From: Spirochaetes bacterium ADurb.Bin215
Lineage (GTDB): Bacteria; Spirochaetota; Spirochaetia; Treponematales; Treponemataceae
NCBI GenBank assembly: GCA_002070025.1
Contig: MWCL01000010.1
Location: 1 to 52,468, forward strand
Length of the DNA stretch: 52,468 bases
Reading direction: 5' to 3'
Shown one piece after another: positions 34,208 through 43,396 of the stretch (position 1 is the first letter of the stretch; each line of letters starts with the position of its first letter). The position numbers and the translations under genes were made by a program. The notes beneath the pieces are model-generated. The model saw nothing but the letters and a program-made list of their open reading frames with translations. It ran no database searches and was not told the origin of the DNA.

Positions 34208-35127
34208 CCCTGCCCTTTTACAAGATGCAGCTCGCGGGCAACGGCTTCATCCTCGTGGACCTGAACGCGCTGGAAGCGGGAAAAACCGGACCGTCAGCAA
34301 GCAACACGGAAACGTTCGAACCTGACGACTTCGGACAAGCCGCCCGCATTCTGTGCAGCCGTAAATTCGGCGTTGGAGCGAACGGCGTCATCTTTCTCGC
34401 GGAGAACAACACGATCAGGATATTTTCTCCCCGGGGAAAACCGGTGTATCCCGCCGACGACGCCATTCTCTGTGCCGCCCGTTTCGCCTTCGACACCGGC
34501 CGTGTGGCCTCGGGCCGCATCGAATTCTCCACGATACGGGGTCCGCTTTCCCTGGACGTACTCGGAGCCCACCAGTTCCGTCTTGCCCTGGGCTCTCCCT
34601 TTTCCCTGCTGAACGGCGCGCTCATCGGAAAGGACTGCAATAAACTTGTTGAAACCATTACTCATGAAGGCGCCGAAATAGGCTGCTCGGCCGTTCATAT
34701 CCGCCAGGATGTTGTAACGGCTTTTCCGCGCTCGCTCGGCACCCTGGACTTCACGGGATTCTCCGCCCTGGTTCACCAGGCCTTCCCGGACAAGACGATA
34801 ATTCCGGTAATCGCCCATTCGATAACCGCTGATACCATCATACTCAAAACCCGCCCCCGGCTGGAGTCCGCAGTCTGCGCAAGCGCGGCGGCGGCCCTGG
34901 TAACCGCCGTTTGCTCGGGGCTCTCCGATCACGAGATTCTCGTCATGTTTGAAACACCGGGAACGGACGGTCAGCCGGACGCCATCATCGCGCAGGACCG
35001 CGACAACACGAGCCGCCTCGCCGCGCGGTGGGATACGGAAGAAAACGAACTGTTCGTTGTCGGCTCGGGCGGCTATGTATTCGAAGGAAAATTCGACCTG
35101 CACACCACCTCAGCGGCCGATCAGTGA
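34204..35127 (+). CDS. DapF-like protein lacking a catalytic cysteine
   Basis: A 307-residue homologue of diaminopimelate epimerase. The fold signatures YKMQLAGNGFILVDL (1-20 region), CSRKFGVGANGV and RIFSPRGKP are recognisable. The first catalytic motif CGNG is replaced by ADDA (Ala84 where Cys should be). The second keeps Cys225 (LESAVC), but the following G-T/S-G loop is ASA. With half of the two-base Cys pair and the substrate loops gone, normal DAP epimerisation is unlikely. It is coupled to ddl by an ATGA overlap, which implies a cell-wall role. Its end overlaps the convergent fecR-like gene by 18 nt. Confidence 0.85.
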   Translation: MTLPFYKMQLAGNGFILVDLNALEAGKTGPSASNTETFEPDDFGQAARILCSRKFGVGANGVIFLAENNTIRIFSPRGKPVYPADDAILCAARFAFDTGRVASGRIEFSTIRGPLSLDVLGAHQFRLALGSPFSLLNGALIGKDCNKLVETITHEGAEIGCSAVHIRQDVVTAFPRSLGTLDFTGFSALVHQAFPDKTIIPVIAHSITADTIILKTRPRLESAVCASAAAALVTAVCSGLSDHEILVMFETPGTDGQPDAIIAQDRDNTSRLAARWDTEENELFVVGSGGYVFEGKFDLHTTSAADQ

Positions 35128-36135
35128 AAGAAGCGTCACCACGGTACCCGATCCGATCATGATACAGCCAGACGTGTGAGCCGCGCGGACCATCCAGTCG
35201 TCCGACGTCATGGAATCGAGGACAGCCGCAGAAACAAGAGCGGAAGATCCGAGAACCATGAGCGTTGCCGTAATGGTTCCTGGAACGCGCAGATGGCCGG
35301 CAGAACGTTCCGGTGCAAACCGCGGCTTCCGCGCGGGCACGTCCCGCACACCCTCGTCTTCCACGGGAATGATTCCGGCCTCAATACCCTTGAAGGGCCG
35401 GGAATCCCAGAATGCCCTGATTTCGCTGTCTATTGTCATTTTTTCAAGCGGGCCGGTTTCAGCCGTTCCCGCCAGTACGAGACGTTCAACCTTCTCGCCT
35501 GCCGTCAGAACCACCGTTTCCAGCTCGGGGCCCGAAAAATCACCCACGAGAACAGAACCGTCAAAACAGAAAACCCGGTGGAGCACGGTGGCGTCGCTGT
35601 CGTTCACGGCATAATCCGGATCACCGGTATCGACAGATACAGAGCCGTCAGCGGCAACTGGTTGTACCCCGGTATCCGGACTCCGCCGGAATGCGATCAC
35701 GTCCAGACCGAAATCGGTTCCCCGCACTCCGGCAACCAATGAGGGAGAGGTTATACGGTAGGTGCTCCCGCGCGCAAGGCGGGTTACCTTGGCCCGAACC
35801 CGGCCGTAATACAATTCACCGGTTGTCCGGTTATCTTTCGGCTCACGGTCGTAGCGGAACGAGGTATTTTCCGCGATCTTCACGACGGCTCCGGCTTCCC
35901 GGATACCGAGTTCAAGCATTGTTTGTGACGCTGTCTGGAAAATATCCCCGGGAATAACTTCCATACCGAAAACCTCATCGCTGTCCACGGAAATCTGCCG
36001 CGAAGTGCCGTTCCGGACCAGCCGGAACGAAGAGCCTTCGGCATATATGATCGTTCCGTACACCTCGGCCGCAAGCTGCGGAACACCGCAAAGAATGATC
36101 ACCAGGGATAAAAGAGCGCTTTTAATTCGCTTCAT
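35110..36135 (-). CDS. FecR-domain protein
   Basis: A 341-residue secreted or membrane-anchored protein. It has a signal peptide (MKRIKSALLSLVIILCGVPQLAA), then a FecR-type domain (about 60-150) with GDIFQTASQTMLEL, NTSFRYD and the characteristic YRITSPSLVAGVRGTDFGLDV. Two hydrophobic segments lie near the C-terminus (about 288-306 and 322-340). No sigma/anti-sigma partner is adjacent. A TATAAT box on the minus strand (36144-36149) lies 8 nt before the ATG, overlapping the promoter of the divergent gene at 36156. Confidence 0.88.
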   Translation of the reverse strand: MKRIKSALLSLVIILCGVPQLAAEVYGTIIYAEGSSFRLVRNGTSRQISVDSDEVFGMEVIPGDIFQTASQTMLELGIREAGAVVKIAENTSFRYDREPKDNRTTGELYYGRVRAKVTRLARGSTYRITSPSLVAGVRGTDFGLDVIAFRRSPDTGVQPVAADGSVSVDTGDPDYAVNDSDATVLHRVFCFDGSVLVGDFSGPELETVVLTAGEKVERLVLAGTAETGPLEKMTIDSEIRAFWDSRPFKGIEAGIIPVEDEGVRDVPARKPRFAPERSAGHLRVPGTITATLMVLGSSALVSAAVLDSMTSDDWMVRAAHTSGCIMIGSGTVVTLLSLIGR

Positions 36136-36142
36136 AATACTA

Positions 36143-36149
36143 TATTATA
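36143..36149. promoter_or_regulatory. Shared -10 region of the fecR-like gene and the 303-aa gene
   Basis: TATTAT on the plus strand (36143-36148) lies 7 nt before the ATG at 36156. TATAAT on the minus strand (36144-36149) lies 8 nt before the ATG at 36135. The two starts are only 20 nt apart. The -35 regions are weak (TTTTAA and TTTGTA). Confidence 0.45.
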
Positions 36150-36155
36150 AACTAC

Positions 36156-37067
36156 ATGGGCAGGAATACAAACAAGACCGAGGTTTCCGACACCACGATA
36201 CATGCCGCCCTGCGCGACATACAACCGGTCCGTACAACCGGCCCTGCGGTGGTATTTTACAGCGAAAATGAAGACCAGTTTCTCAAGCTGGACACGCCGA
36301 TTACCATACCCTCCCTTCCCGTACACCACACCATGAACAATACGAATCCGCCCGAAGGCTACCGGGAAGCGATACTGGGCATTGTTGAATTTCTTGGCGT
36401 TCATACCCCGAACCTCCTCGCCGGAACCCGATGGAGTTTTGATCCCCGCTCGATACTTGCCCCGACATTTTCCCGGGTGGAAGAATTTGACGGCCATGCC
36501 TATCTCTACCTGGTTCTCATTGATCTTACCTGCCGCACCCTCGAGGCGGAAATTCTCGAACCGGGAACCAACGACCGCACCCCGGCCTACCGTTCCCGAC
36601 GGTTATACTTTGAAGCCGACTATTTCCCGCTGAACGGACTCGATGCCGACTCGCTCGTGATCAACCAGACCATTCCGGCAACCTGGAAGGGGGAATCCGG
36701 AGAAGGATACATGATACACGGCATCTGGATGGACGCGGACATCAACAAATTTTTCAGCAAGCTCGTTTTGCCCGCCGGGACACGAAACCACCCCTACTAC
36801 CCGGTAACCTGCAAACAACACAGTGTAAGCATGAACGCCTTTGGATTGGAGAACCCGGCCCTGCTCCACGCGATACGGCCGAACATTGAAAATGAACTGG
36901 ACCGTATTCTCGACGAACTGCATGCTAACCCCTTCTCGGAAGATTCGCCGCTTTTCCGGGAACTCAAGGACAGAATGCCGACCGGACCGGGAGAACGCTG
37001 GCAACATCTTTCCGTAACGGCCACGCTGAATGAGCGGGATCAGAAGGAGTACACCGTTGAGTTTTAA
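36156..37067 (+). CDS. Conserved protein of unknown function (303 aa)
   Basis: I do not recognise this family. The protein is acidic and soluble-looking, with no signal peptide. It has a mid-section of alternating beta pattern (YLYLVLIDLTCRTLEAEIL) and ends with TLNERDQKEYTVEF. It lies directly upstream of murD, which starts inside its last codons, so the two are translationally coupled. No catalytic motif is seen, so no function is proposed. Confidence 0.8.
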   Translation: MGRNTNKTEVSDTTIHAALRDIQPVRTTGPAVVFYSENEDQFLKLDTPITIPSLPVHHTMNNTNPPEGYREAILGIVEFLGVHTPNLLAGTRWSFDPRSILAPTFSRVEEFDGHAYLYLVLIDLTCRTLEAEILEPGTNDRTPAYRSRRLYFEADYFPLNGLDADSLVINQTIPATWKGESGEGYMIHGIWMDADINKFFSKLVLPAGTRNHPYYPVTCKQHSVSMNAFGLENPALLHAIRPNIENELDRILDELHANPFSEDSPLFRELKDRMPTGPGERWQHLSVTATLNERDQKEYTVEF

Positions 37068-38463
37068 CAATCCACCCTTTTCAACGCTGGCCGATATCGC
37101 CGGCCTCCGCGTTACCGTCATGGGACTCGGCCTCAACGGCGGAGGCCTTGCTTCCGCCCGCTTTTTCGCCCGCCATGGCGCCGAAGTTACCGTTACCGAC
37201 ATGAAAACGGCCGCCGAACTTGCCCCGTCGATCGAAGCCCTGGCGGAATTCCCCGCCATCCGCTTTATTCTGGGCACCCATGAACTTGACGACTTTTCGA
37301 ACGCGGACATGGTCCTGAAGAATCCCGGTGTAAAACTCGCCGGCAACCGCTACCTGGAAAGCGCGAAATCCATAGAATCCGACGTATCCGTCTTCCTCCG
37401 CTTCTCGCAGGCGCCCGTTCTCGCAGTAACCGGCAGCAAGGGAAAATCGTCCACGGTGAGCGCGCTCCATTACGGCATGAAAAAGCTCGGCTATCCGGTA
37501 TTCCTCGGCGGAAACATTACGGTGAGCCCCTTGAGCTTTCTGGAAGAAACCGGACCGGACACCCCGGTCGTACTCGAACTTTCGAGCTGGCAGCTCGCCG
37601 ACCTTCGCGGACGGGGCCTCCTGAAACCCCGGGTTGCCCTGATCACGCCCATCATGAGCGACCACCAGAACTGGTACGGCAGCATGGACGCCTATGTGGC
37701 CGACAAAAAACTCCTCTATGCCGACATGGGCCCGGAATCCCGCCTCCTCTGCAACGCGGACGACGGCTGGGGCGCAATTTTCGCGTCCGAAACCCGCGCC
37801 GCCGTTCACTGGTACACCGGCGGGGACACGCTTCCCGACTCCGCTTCCAACGGCGCCTGGCTCACCGGCGACGGCCGGGGCATCATGCGAAAAGACAGCA
37901 ATGAAACCGGCATACTCCCCGAAAAACTCGCCGTTCCCGGCGCCCACATGCGCCAGAATCTCCTCAACGCAGCCCAGATGATGGTCCTCTACGGCGCGGA
38001 CGCGAAAGAGGCCGGCGACGCCCTCGCGACCTTCCCCGGAATAGAACACCGACTCGAGTTTTTCCACGAAGAGAACGGCGTCCGCTACTACAACGATTCC
38101 GCCGCGACCATCCCCGAAGCCGCGGCCGCTGCGGCGGCGTCCTTTGAAAAACCGGTTATCCTCCTTTGCGGCGGAACGGACAAAAACCTCGAGTTCACCC
38201 CCCTCGCCGAGGCCGCACGAAACGTACAGCGACTCCTCCTTCTGGACGGTACCGGTACCGAAAAACTCATCCCCCTCCTCGCCGAACGAAACATCCCGTT
38301 CGACGGTCCCTTTGGCTCCCTGGAAGCGCTTGTGGAAGCGGCAAAACGCCGCGCTTCACCCGGCGACATCGTGGTATTCTCTCCCGGAGCCACGAGTTTC
38401 GGCATGTTCAAAAACGAGTTTGACCGGGGCAGAAAATTCAAGGGCCTTTTTCAACAATTTTGA
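37057..38463 (+). CDS. murD: UDP-N-acetylmuramoylalanine--D-glutamate ligase
   Basis: MurD adds D-Glu to UDP-MurNAc-L-Ala. It has the N-terminal Rossmann segment VTVMGLGLNGGG, the P-loop VTGSKGKSSTVS (about 124-135), SSWQLADL, SDHQNWYGSM, EHRLEFF, NDSAATIPEA and LCGGTDKNLEF. I choose a TTG start at 37057, because AAGGAG lies 7 nt upstream while the in-frame ATG at 37030 has no ribosome site. That gives 468 residues. The last codons and stop contain a 21-nt sequence that recurs exactly next to fabF. Confidence 0.94.
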   Translation: MSFNNPPFSTLADIAGLRVTVMGLGLNGGGLASARFFARHGAEVTVTDMKTAAELAPSIEALAEFPAIRFILGTHELDDFSNADMVLKNPGVKLAGNRYLESAKSIESDVSVFLRFSQAPVLAVTGSKGKSSTVSALHYGMKKLGYPVFLGGNITVSPLSFLEETGPDTPVVLELSSWQLADLRGRGLLKPRVALITPIMSDHQNWYGSMDAYVADKKLLYADMGPESRLLCNADDGWGAIFASETRAAVHWYTGGDTLPDSASNGAWLTGDGRGIMRKDSNETGILPEKLAVPGAHMRQNLLNAAQMMVLYGADAKEAGDALATFPGIEHRLEFFHEENGVRYYNDSAATIPEAAAAAAASFEKPVILLCGGTDKNLEFTPLAEAARNVQRLLLLDGTGTEKLIPLLAERNIPFDGPFGSLEALVEAAKRRASPGDIVVFSPGATSFGMFKNEFDRGRKFKGLFQQF

Positions 38464-38514
38464 TAGCACTCGAGATTTTCGTGATTTTTTGGATGTAATT
38501 TCCCGTCCAGGGTG

Positions 38515-38520
38515 TATACT
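38515..38520 (+). promoter_or_regulatory. -10 box of the CHASE2 pseudogene
   Basis: TATACT lies 6 nt before the ATG at 38527, the same geometry as pepF, hisH and guaA. The -35 region is weak. Confidence 0.4.
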
Positions 38521-38526
38521 GGATTC

Positions 38527-39731
38527 ATGAAAAAGTACCTGCATTTCATATTCCCCTGGTCGCGGTCGTCCTCTGTTCCTTCTTTCTCCTGACCACCCTT
38601 GATCACAAGGTATACGACCTGTTTCTCCGCGCAGTTCCCTCACTCGAAGAAGATCCTTCGGTGCTGGTTGTCAAGATTGACGACGTCTCGATGGAACGGG
38701 TGGGTCTCTTTCCCTGGACCCGCGACATCATGGCCGACGCCATCGTATTCTTGCGGGAAATGGGCGCCAAAACCGTCGTATTCGATCTCAGCTACCTTGA
38801 CCGTAGCCCGGTCAAGGTGGATCCGGCCTATGTTCAAAACGAACTGCCCGGATACCTGGATTACGGATTCGAGCAGATCAATTCGGCAGTTGCCCAGATA
38901 CTCGACAGCATCGCCGGACAGAACCCCACCCGCGACGAACTCGAGGCCTACCGCGACATGCTCATTGAATTCAACAGCGGTATCAAGGGCTCCCTGGACA
39001 CCTCCATCGCCTATGTAACCCGCGATGTGGACGAATACTTCGCCAAAACACTCAAGTTTTTCGGGGATTCCTACCTCACCCTGACGATGATCAACGCAAA
39101 CGATATTATCGGCGACGAAAAAACGTTCAATATGGCCAATCATGATACCGAATGGCTGGAATCCCGTATCGCGCTCACCGATCTTTCGGTCCAGCACGAT
39201 ACCAAAACGCCCGAAGCGATCGGTATCCACCCGGCGATTTCCCTCCTCCTCCGCAGCGCGAAAAACACCGGATTTGTAAACGCGGATCCCGACGCAGACG
39301 GCTACCGACGCCGGGTTCACCTCCTGCATAAATTCAACGATCTCTACTACGGCCAGCTCGTCTTCGTTCCCCTGCTGGACTACCTCGGCAATCCGGAAGT
39401 AACCGTAACCGATTCCGCCATTACCCTGACAAACGCGCAGGTACACGGAACCGGAACAACCATCCGGATTCCCCGGACAACCGATGGTTCCATTCTCATC
39501 CACTGGCCCGACGATGAAACACCGCTTGAAAAGTATTCAAATGCCCAGTACATCCGGGAACTCCTGTACGAAGGCGAACAGCCTGACGACGGCATCACCT
39601 TTGCAACCTACCGCGACTACCGTGAGGACTTCTTCTCGTCGGCGGCAAAATTGATTGATCCCGCGTACGAACAGGCCATTCTCGCCGATCTCGACCCGGA
39701 CGACACCGAGCTCACCGAGGAGGTATTTTGA
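38527..39731 (+). pseudogene. CHASE2 sensor (adenylate cyclase type), frameshifted and truncated
   Basis: The ATG at 38527 begins MKKYLHFIFP and then leaves frame. In the neighbouring frame the sequence continues as PLVAVVLCSFFLLTTLDHKV, a perfect membrane helix, and then a CHASE2 domain (SVLVVKIDDVSMERVGLFPW, AKTVVFDLSYLDRS). One extra C in the CCCC run at 38553-38556 would join the two. At the other end the gene stops at 39731, after the CHASE2 domain. The second membrane block and cyclase domain expected in this family are missing. It is therefore a remnant of a spirochaete CHASE2 cyclase. It meets a second broken gene tail to tail. Confidence 0.82.
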
Positions 39732-40721
39732 AAGATCGAGAACCTCGGGCGCGTTCGGAGAAACATAGGCGGCAAGCGCGGAGGCATCTGTCCAGCGGAT
39801 GCTGTTCCGGTTGAATACGCACACGACAACGGGGACACTGATTGTCCGGCTCGAACCGAGCAATTCATACGACACCAGTATTTTTCCGGGCATTTTTCCG
39901 TCTTCGGTAAAATTAAGGATGGACGGGGCAAAATCCGCGTACAGGGGAATATCTACGGACTTCCTTTTGCGCAGGACCTCCACGGTTCCGCAGTTCATGA
40001 GGGAGGCACTGTAGTTGCCGGCCGTAAAATTCACGGTGACAATGCGGATCTCCGCAGACTCGTTATTCATTATGCTCAGGGTGCCGATGCCGTTTTCACG
40101 GTACATGCCGGCGAAAAGCGGAAACACCGGGTCTGGCTGTTCGAGGGAAACAGTAATGCTTCCCTCTGAAGGTTTGGTATCAAGCGCGATATGACCGGAA
40201 AGGCCTGCAAGAATTCCGGCGTACAGGGGTCCCGGTTTATTCTGCATAAAGTTGATGTAGCCCGCACCGACGGAAACCGTTACACGGGGAGAAAAGCGGA
40301 ACCCGGCTTCAGCGTAGCCCTTCCATCACATGTGGAGATAGGTACTGAACTCGGAGATGGATTCATACGCACCAAACGTTGCGCTGGCGCGAACTGATAC
40401 ACGGGAAAAGGGGAAATAAAAGGTAGATACATTCATGCCCAACGCCACAAACTGGACAGTAGAACTTGGGCCATCGAGAGGATTAACATATACCCCTATC
40501 TCGGGTCCCACGGCAAACCTCCCCATAAGCTCGACTTCAGCATTCAGGAAAGCTCCTGCTCCAACAGTAAAAACCGACGTAGATTCGGATCCTGCCGGAA
40601 TAGAAGCAACCGGCGTAAGCCTGAAGCCCAAATCAATCGCCGAAAGCGGCAGGGAAAAAATAATAAGTATCAAAGCAGGAAGCAGACATTTTTTTTCGGA
40701 TACCGCCACGGTATATCTCAC
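39717..40721 (-). pseudogene. Secreted beta-barrel-like/large envelope protein, nonsense mutation and 3' truncation
   Basis: The frame opens with a signal peptide (CLLPALILIIFSLPLSA) and an outer-membrane-barrel-like stretch (GAGAFLNAEVELMGRFAVGP). It hits TGA at 40326-40328 and then continues in the same frame as WKGYAEAGFRFSPRVTVSVG, completing the barrel pattern. The following region (NGIGTLSIMNNESAEIRI, VFNRNSIRW) resembles segments of large spirochaete envelope proteins. It breaks off near 39717-39731 at the end of the CHASE2 remnant. GC is visibly lower in its 5' part. The 246 nt upstream to lysA hold no gene that I can support. Confidence 0.78.
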
Positions 40722-40967
40722 TTTTCTCGTACACGATAACTTTTTACCATGGTGAACTCTAGCACGAGGAGGATACGGTGTCGTCCGGATTTATCATTTC
40801 GCACAATTTGGAGATAACTTTTTTAATGCACATCCCTGTTGCGTACGGAAGAACCCGAAACAGCCCGCCGTCCTTGCGCGGAGTTCGCAGTAAATACATT
40901 CGAGAAATTGTATCACTTGAGAAAGTAAAAAACAATAAAAATGGCCAATATCTACATTTAATCGATA

Positions 40968-42236
40968 TTAAACGGTAAAGCGTCCCAGGCCCTTGAAATC
41001 GAGTGTTGCAAAGTAATCATCCTCGGTTTCCCGACGGCGAATTTCCACGATTTTGCCGTCTCCACGGAGCAAGAGTTCCCCTGCGCGAAGTTTTGCGTTG
41101 TAGTTGAACCCCATGGCCCGGCCATGCGCGCCCGCGTCGTGAATAATGACAAAATCACCCTTCTCTATTTTTGGAAGGCTCCGCTGTACGGCGAATTTGT
41201 CGCAGTTTTCACAGAGGGAGCCCACTACATCGTACACCTGATCATGCGGGGCTTGTTCCTTGCCGGCGACACTCACATGGTGATACGCGCCGTACATGCC
41301 CGGCCGCATGAGATCCGCCATGCTTGCATCCACACCGATGTACTCGCGGTAGGTATGCTTTTCGTGGATTGCGCGACTTACGAGCCAGCCGTAGGGGCCG
41401 GTGATGGGGCGGCCGCATTCGAAGAAAATGGCGACGTTCCCGAGTCCGGCAGGGACCATGATGCGGTCGTAGGCTGCCCTCATGCCGTCCGCTACATACG
41501 TGTAGTCAACCGCGGTCTGCTCAGGGCGGTAGGGAATGCCGATGCCGCCGCCCATGTTGATAAACTCGACCGCGGCGCCGGTTTTCTCCTTGATTTCTAC
41601 CGCGAGCTCGAAGAGCATCACGGCAGTTTCAACAAAGTAGTCGGGATTGAGTTCGTTCGACGCCACCATGGTGTGAAGGCCGAACCGCTTTGCGCCCCGC
41701 TTTTGCACTTCGGCGTACGCGTCGAGTATCTGCGGCCGGGTAAGGCCGTACTTGGCTTCCTCCGGTTTCCCGATAATGGCGTTCCCTTCCTTGAGCGGCC
41801 CCGGATTGTACCGGAAGGAAATGAGCTCCGGAATGCCGCCGAGCGCCTGTTCGAGATAGTCGATGTGTGTGTAATCATCCAGGTTGATGGTGGCGCCCAT
41901 GAGATTCGCGTACACATATTCCTTTTCGGGCGTCTCGTTCGAGGTAAACATGACCTGCTCGCCGGTAATACCTGCTTTTTGGGCGAGAATGAGCTCGGGC
42001 AGGCTCGAACAGTCCGCACCGAAGCCTTCGGAGGCAAGAATTTTCAGAATATAGGGATTCGGGCAGGCCTTTACCGCAAAATACTCGCGGAAACCGGGAA
42101 ACCGGGAAAAGGCCGCGGTAAACCTGCGCGCGTTTTCGCGGATTGCCCGCTCGTCGTAGAGGTAAAAGGGCGTGGGGTATTGCCCGGACAAGCCCTCGAG
42201 CTCGTCCTTGCGCAGGGGAAAGGTCTTTTCATTCAT
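40968..42236 (-). CDS. lysA: Diaminopimelate decarboxylase
   Basis: A PLP enzyme of alanine-racemase-like fold III that makes L-lysine from meso-DAP. PLP lysine is Lys56 in FAVKACPNP. GGGIGIPYRP and ECGRPITGPYG are typical, and CENCD (about 340) is the substrate-side Cys motif of the family. It has 422 residues from the ATG at 42236; upstream codons of the frame run inside asd. It overlaps the asd stop by 4 nt and is the last gene of dapA-asd-lysA. Confidence 0.92.
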   Translation of the reverse strand: MNEKTFPLRKDELEGLSGQYPTPFYLYDERAIRENARRFTAAFSRFPGFREYFAVKACPNPYILKILASEGFGADCSSLPELILAQKAGITGEQVMFTSNETPEKEYVYANLMGATINLDDYTHIDYLEQALGGIPELISFRYNPGPLKEGNAIIGKPEEAKYGLTRPQILDAYAEVQKRGAKRFGLHTMVASNELNPDYFVETAVMLFELAVEIKEKTGAAVEFINMGGGIGIPYRPEQTAVDYTYVADGMRAAYDRIMVPAGLGNVAIFFECGRPITGPYGWLVSRAIHEKHTYREYIGVDASMADLMRPGMYGAYHHVSVAGKEQAPHDQVYDVVGSLCENCDKFAVQRSLPKIEKGDFVIIHDAGAHGRAMGFNYNAKLRAGELLLRGDGKIVEIRRRETEDDYFATLDFKGLGRFTV

Positions 42237-43324
42237 GAAAGGTAGCCTTTGGCCTTGAGCAGTTCGGCATTGAGGATACCACCGCCCGCGGCACCGCGTA
42301 CGGTGTTGTGCGAGAGGCCTACAAAGCGGATGTCGAACACCGGGCATTCGCGGAGGCGTCCCACGGACACGGCCATGCCCTTGTCCTCATCGCGATCGCG
42401 ACGGGGCTGGGGGCGGTTCGGCTCATGGCGCACGATGATGGGCTGCTTCGGCGCGAAGGGAAGATCCAGCTCCTGGGGCAACCCGCGGAAAGCAGTCCAG
42501 ATTCGTTCGATTTCTTCGAGCGAGGGCTTCTTGTCGCCGAACTCGAGGCTCACGCAGGCGGTATGCCCGTTGATGACCGGCACACGGTTGCAGTGGGCGG
42601 CCACAAGCGGGCCTGCTGCATTGACGATCTTGCCGTCCTTGACCGAACCGAAAATCTTGAGCGGCTCGCGCTCGCTCTTCTCTTCCTCACCGCCGATAAA
42701 GGGGACGATATTGTCTATCATGTCCAGACTCGGCACACCGGGATATCCGGCACCTGACACGGCCTGGAGGGTATTCACGATCATGCGCTTGATCTCGTAG
42801 CCAGCCTGCATGAGCGCCCAGAGCGGAGCCATGTAGCTCTGCACGGAACAGTTCGGCTTTACGGCGACAAAGCCGGTATCCCAGCCGTGCGCCTTCTTTT
42901 GCGCGTCAATAACCGAGACATGGTCCGGGTTGATTTCCGGAATGAGCATGGGAACATTGTCCGTCCAGCGGTGGGCCGACGCGTTGGAAACGACCGGAAT
43001 GCCGAGGGCGGCATAGGCGTTTTCCAGCTCCTTGATGGCGTCCTTGGACTCGAGCTCGAGCGCACTGAATACGAAGCGGCACTTGCCCTTCGCCTTTTCC
43101 GGAAAGTTCGCGTCCTCGATCATGAGGTCGGCGACGCCCGCGGGAATGTTCGCTCCCAGCAGCCAGCGGGTCGCTACTACCTCGCGGTAACGCTTCCCGG
43201 CGGAACGGGGACTTGCGGCCACGTAGGTGACCTCGAACCAGGGATGGTCCTGTAATAGATTGATGTAATTCTGACCTACGGCGCCGGTCGCGCCGAGAAT
43301 GCCAACGGGTATCTTGTTACTCAT
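42233..43324 (-). CDS. asd: Aspartate-semialdehyde dehydrogenase
   Basis: NADPH-dependent enzyme that makes aspartate semialdehyde for lysine, threonine and methionine. GILGATGAVGQNY is at 8-20, and nucleophile Cys159 is in VKPNCSVQS. The C-terminal half, with NGHTACVSLEFGDKKPS and PQPRRDRD, marks the archaeal/fungal-like Asd subgroup rather than the E. coli type. The 363-residue length fits. GGAGAA lies 7 nt before the ATG. A 72-nt gap containing a perfect hairpin separates it from dapA. Confidence 0.93.
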   Translation of the reverse strand: MSNKIPVGILGATGAVGQNYINLLQDHPWFEVTYVAASPRSAGKRYREVVATRWLLGANIPAGVADLMIEDANFPEKAKGKCRFVFSALELESKDAIKELENAYAALGIPVVSNASAHRWTDNVPMLIPEINPDHVSVIDAQKKAHGWDTGFVAVKPNCSVQSYMAPLWALMQAGYEIKRMIVNTLQAVSGAGYPGVPSLDMIDNIVPFIGGEEEKSEREPLKIFGSVKDGKIVNAAGPLVAAHCNRVPVINGHTACVSLEFGDKKPSLEEIERIWTAFRGLPQELDLPFAPKQPIIVRHEPNRPQPRRDRDEDKGMAVSVGRLRECPVFDIRFVGLSHNTVRGAAGGGILNAELLKAKGYLS

Positions 43325-43351
43325 GGTATGTTCTCCAAACTGATATAGGGT

Positions 43352-43374
43352 TTGCCGGGCTGCATGCCCGGCAA
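43352..43374. repeat. Hairpin between dapA and asd
   Basis: TTGCCGGGC and GCCCGGCAA form a 9-bp perfect stem around TGCAT. It lies inside the dapA-asd gap and has no U-tract, so it may stabilise or process the mRNA and lower asd-lysA expression without stopping transcription. Confidence 0.6.
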
Positions 43375-43396
43375 GACAATGTCTCCAACCGGAAAC

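Noticed and set aside
38551-38560. Programmed -1 frameshift in the CHASE2 gene
   Set aside because: There is no X-XXY-YYZ slippery heptamer and no clear stimulatory structure, and the gene is also truncated at its 3' end.
40326-40328. TGA read as Trp or selenocysteine
   Set aside because: Other genes stop normally at TGA, there is no SECIS-like context that I can identify, and the gene is also truncated, so a nonsense mutation is simpler.
43352-43374. Intrinsic terminator between dapA and asd
   Set aside because: The hairpin is perfect, but no U-run follows on either strand.
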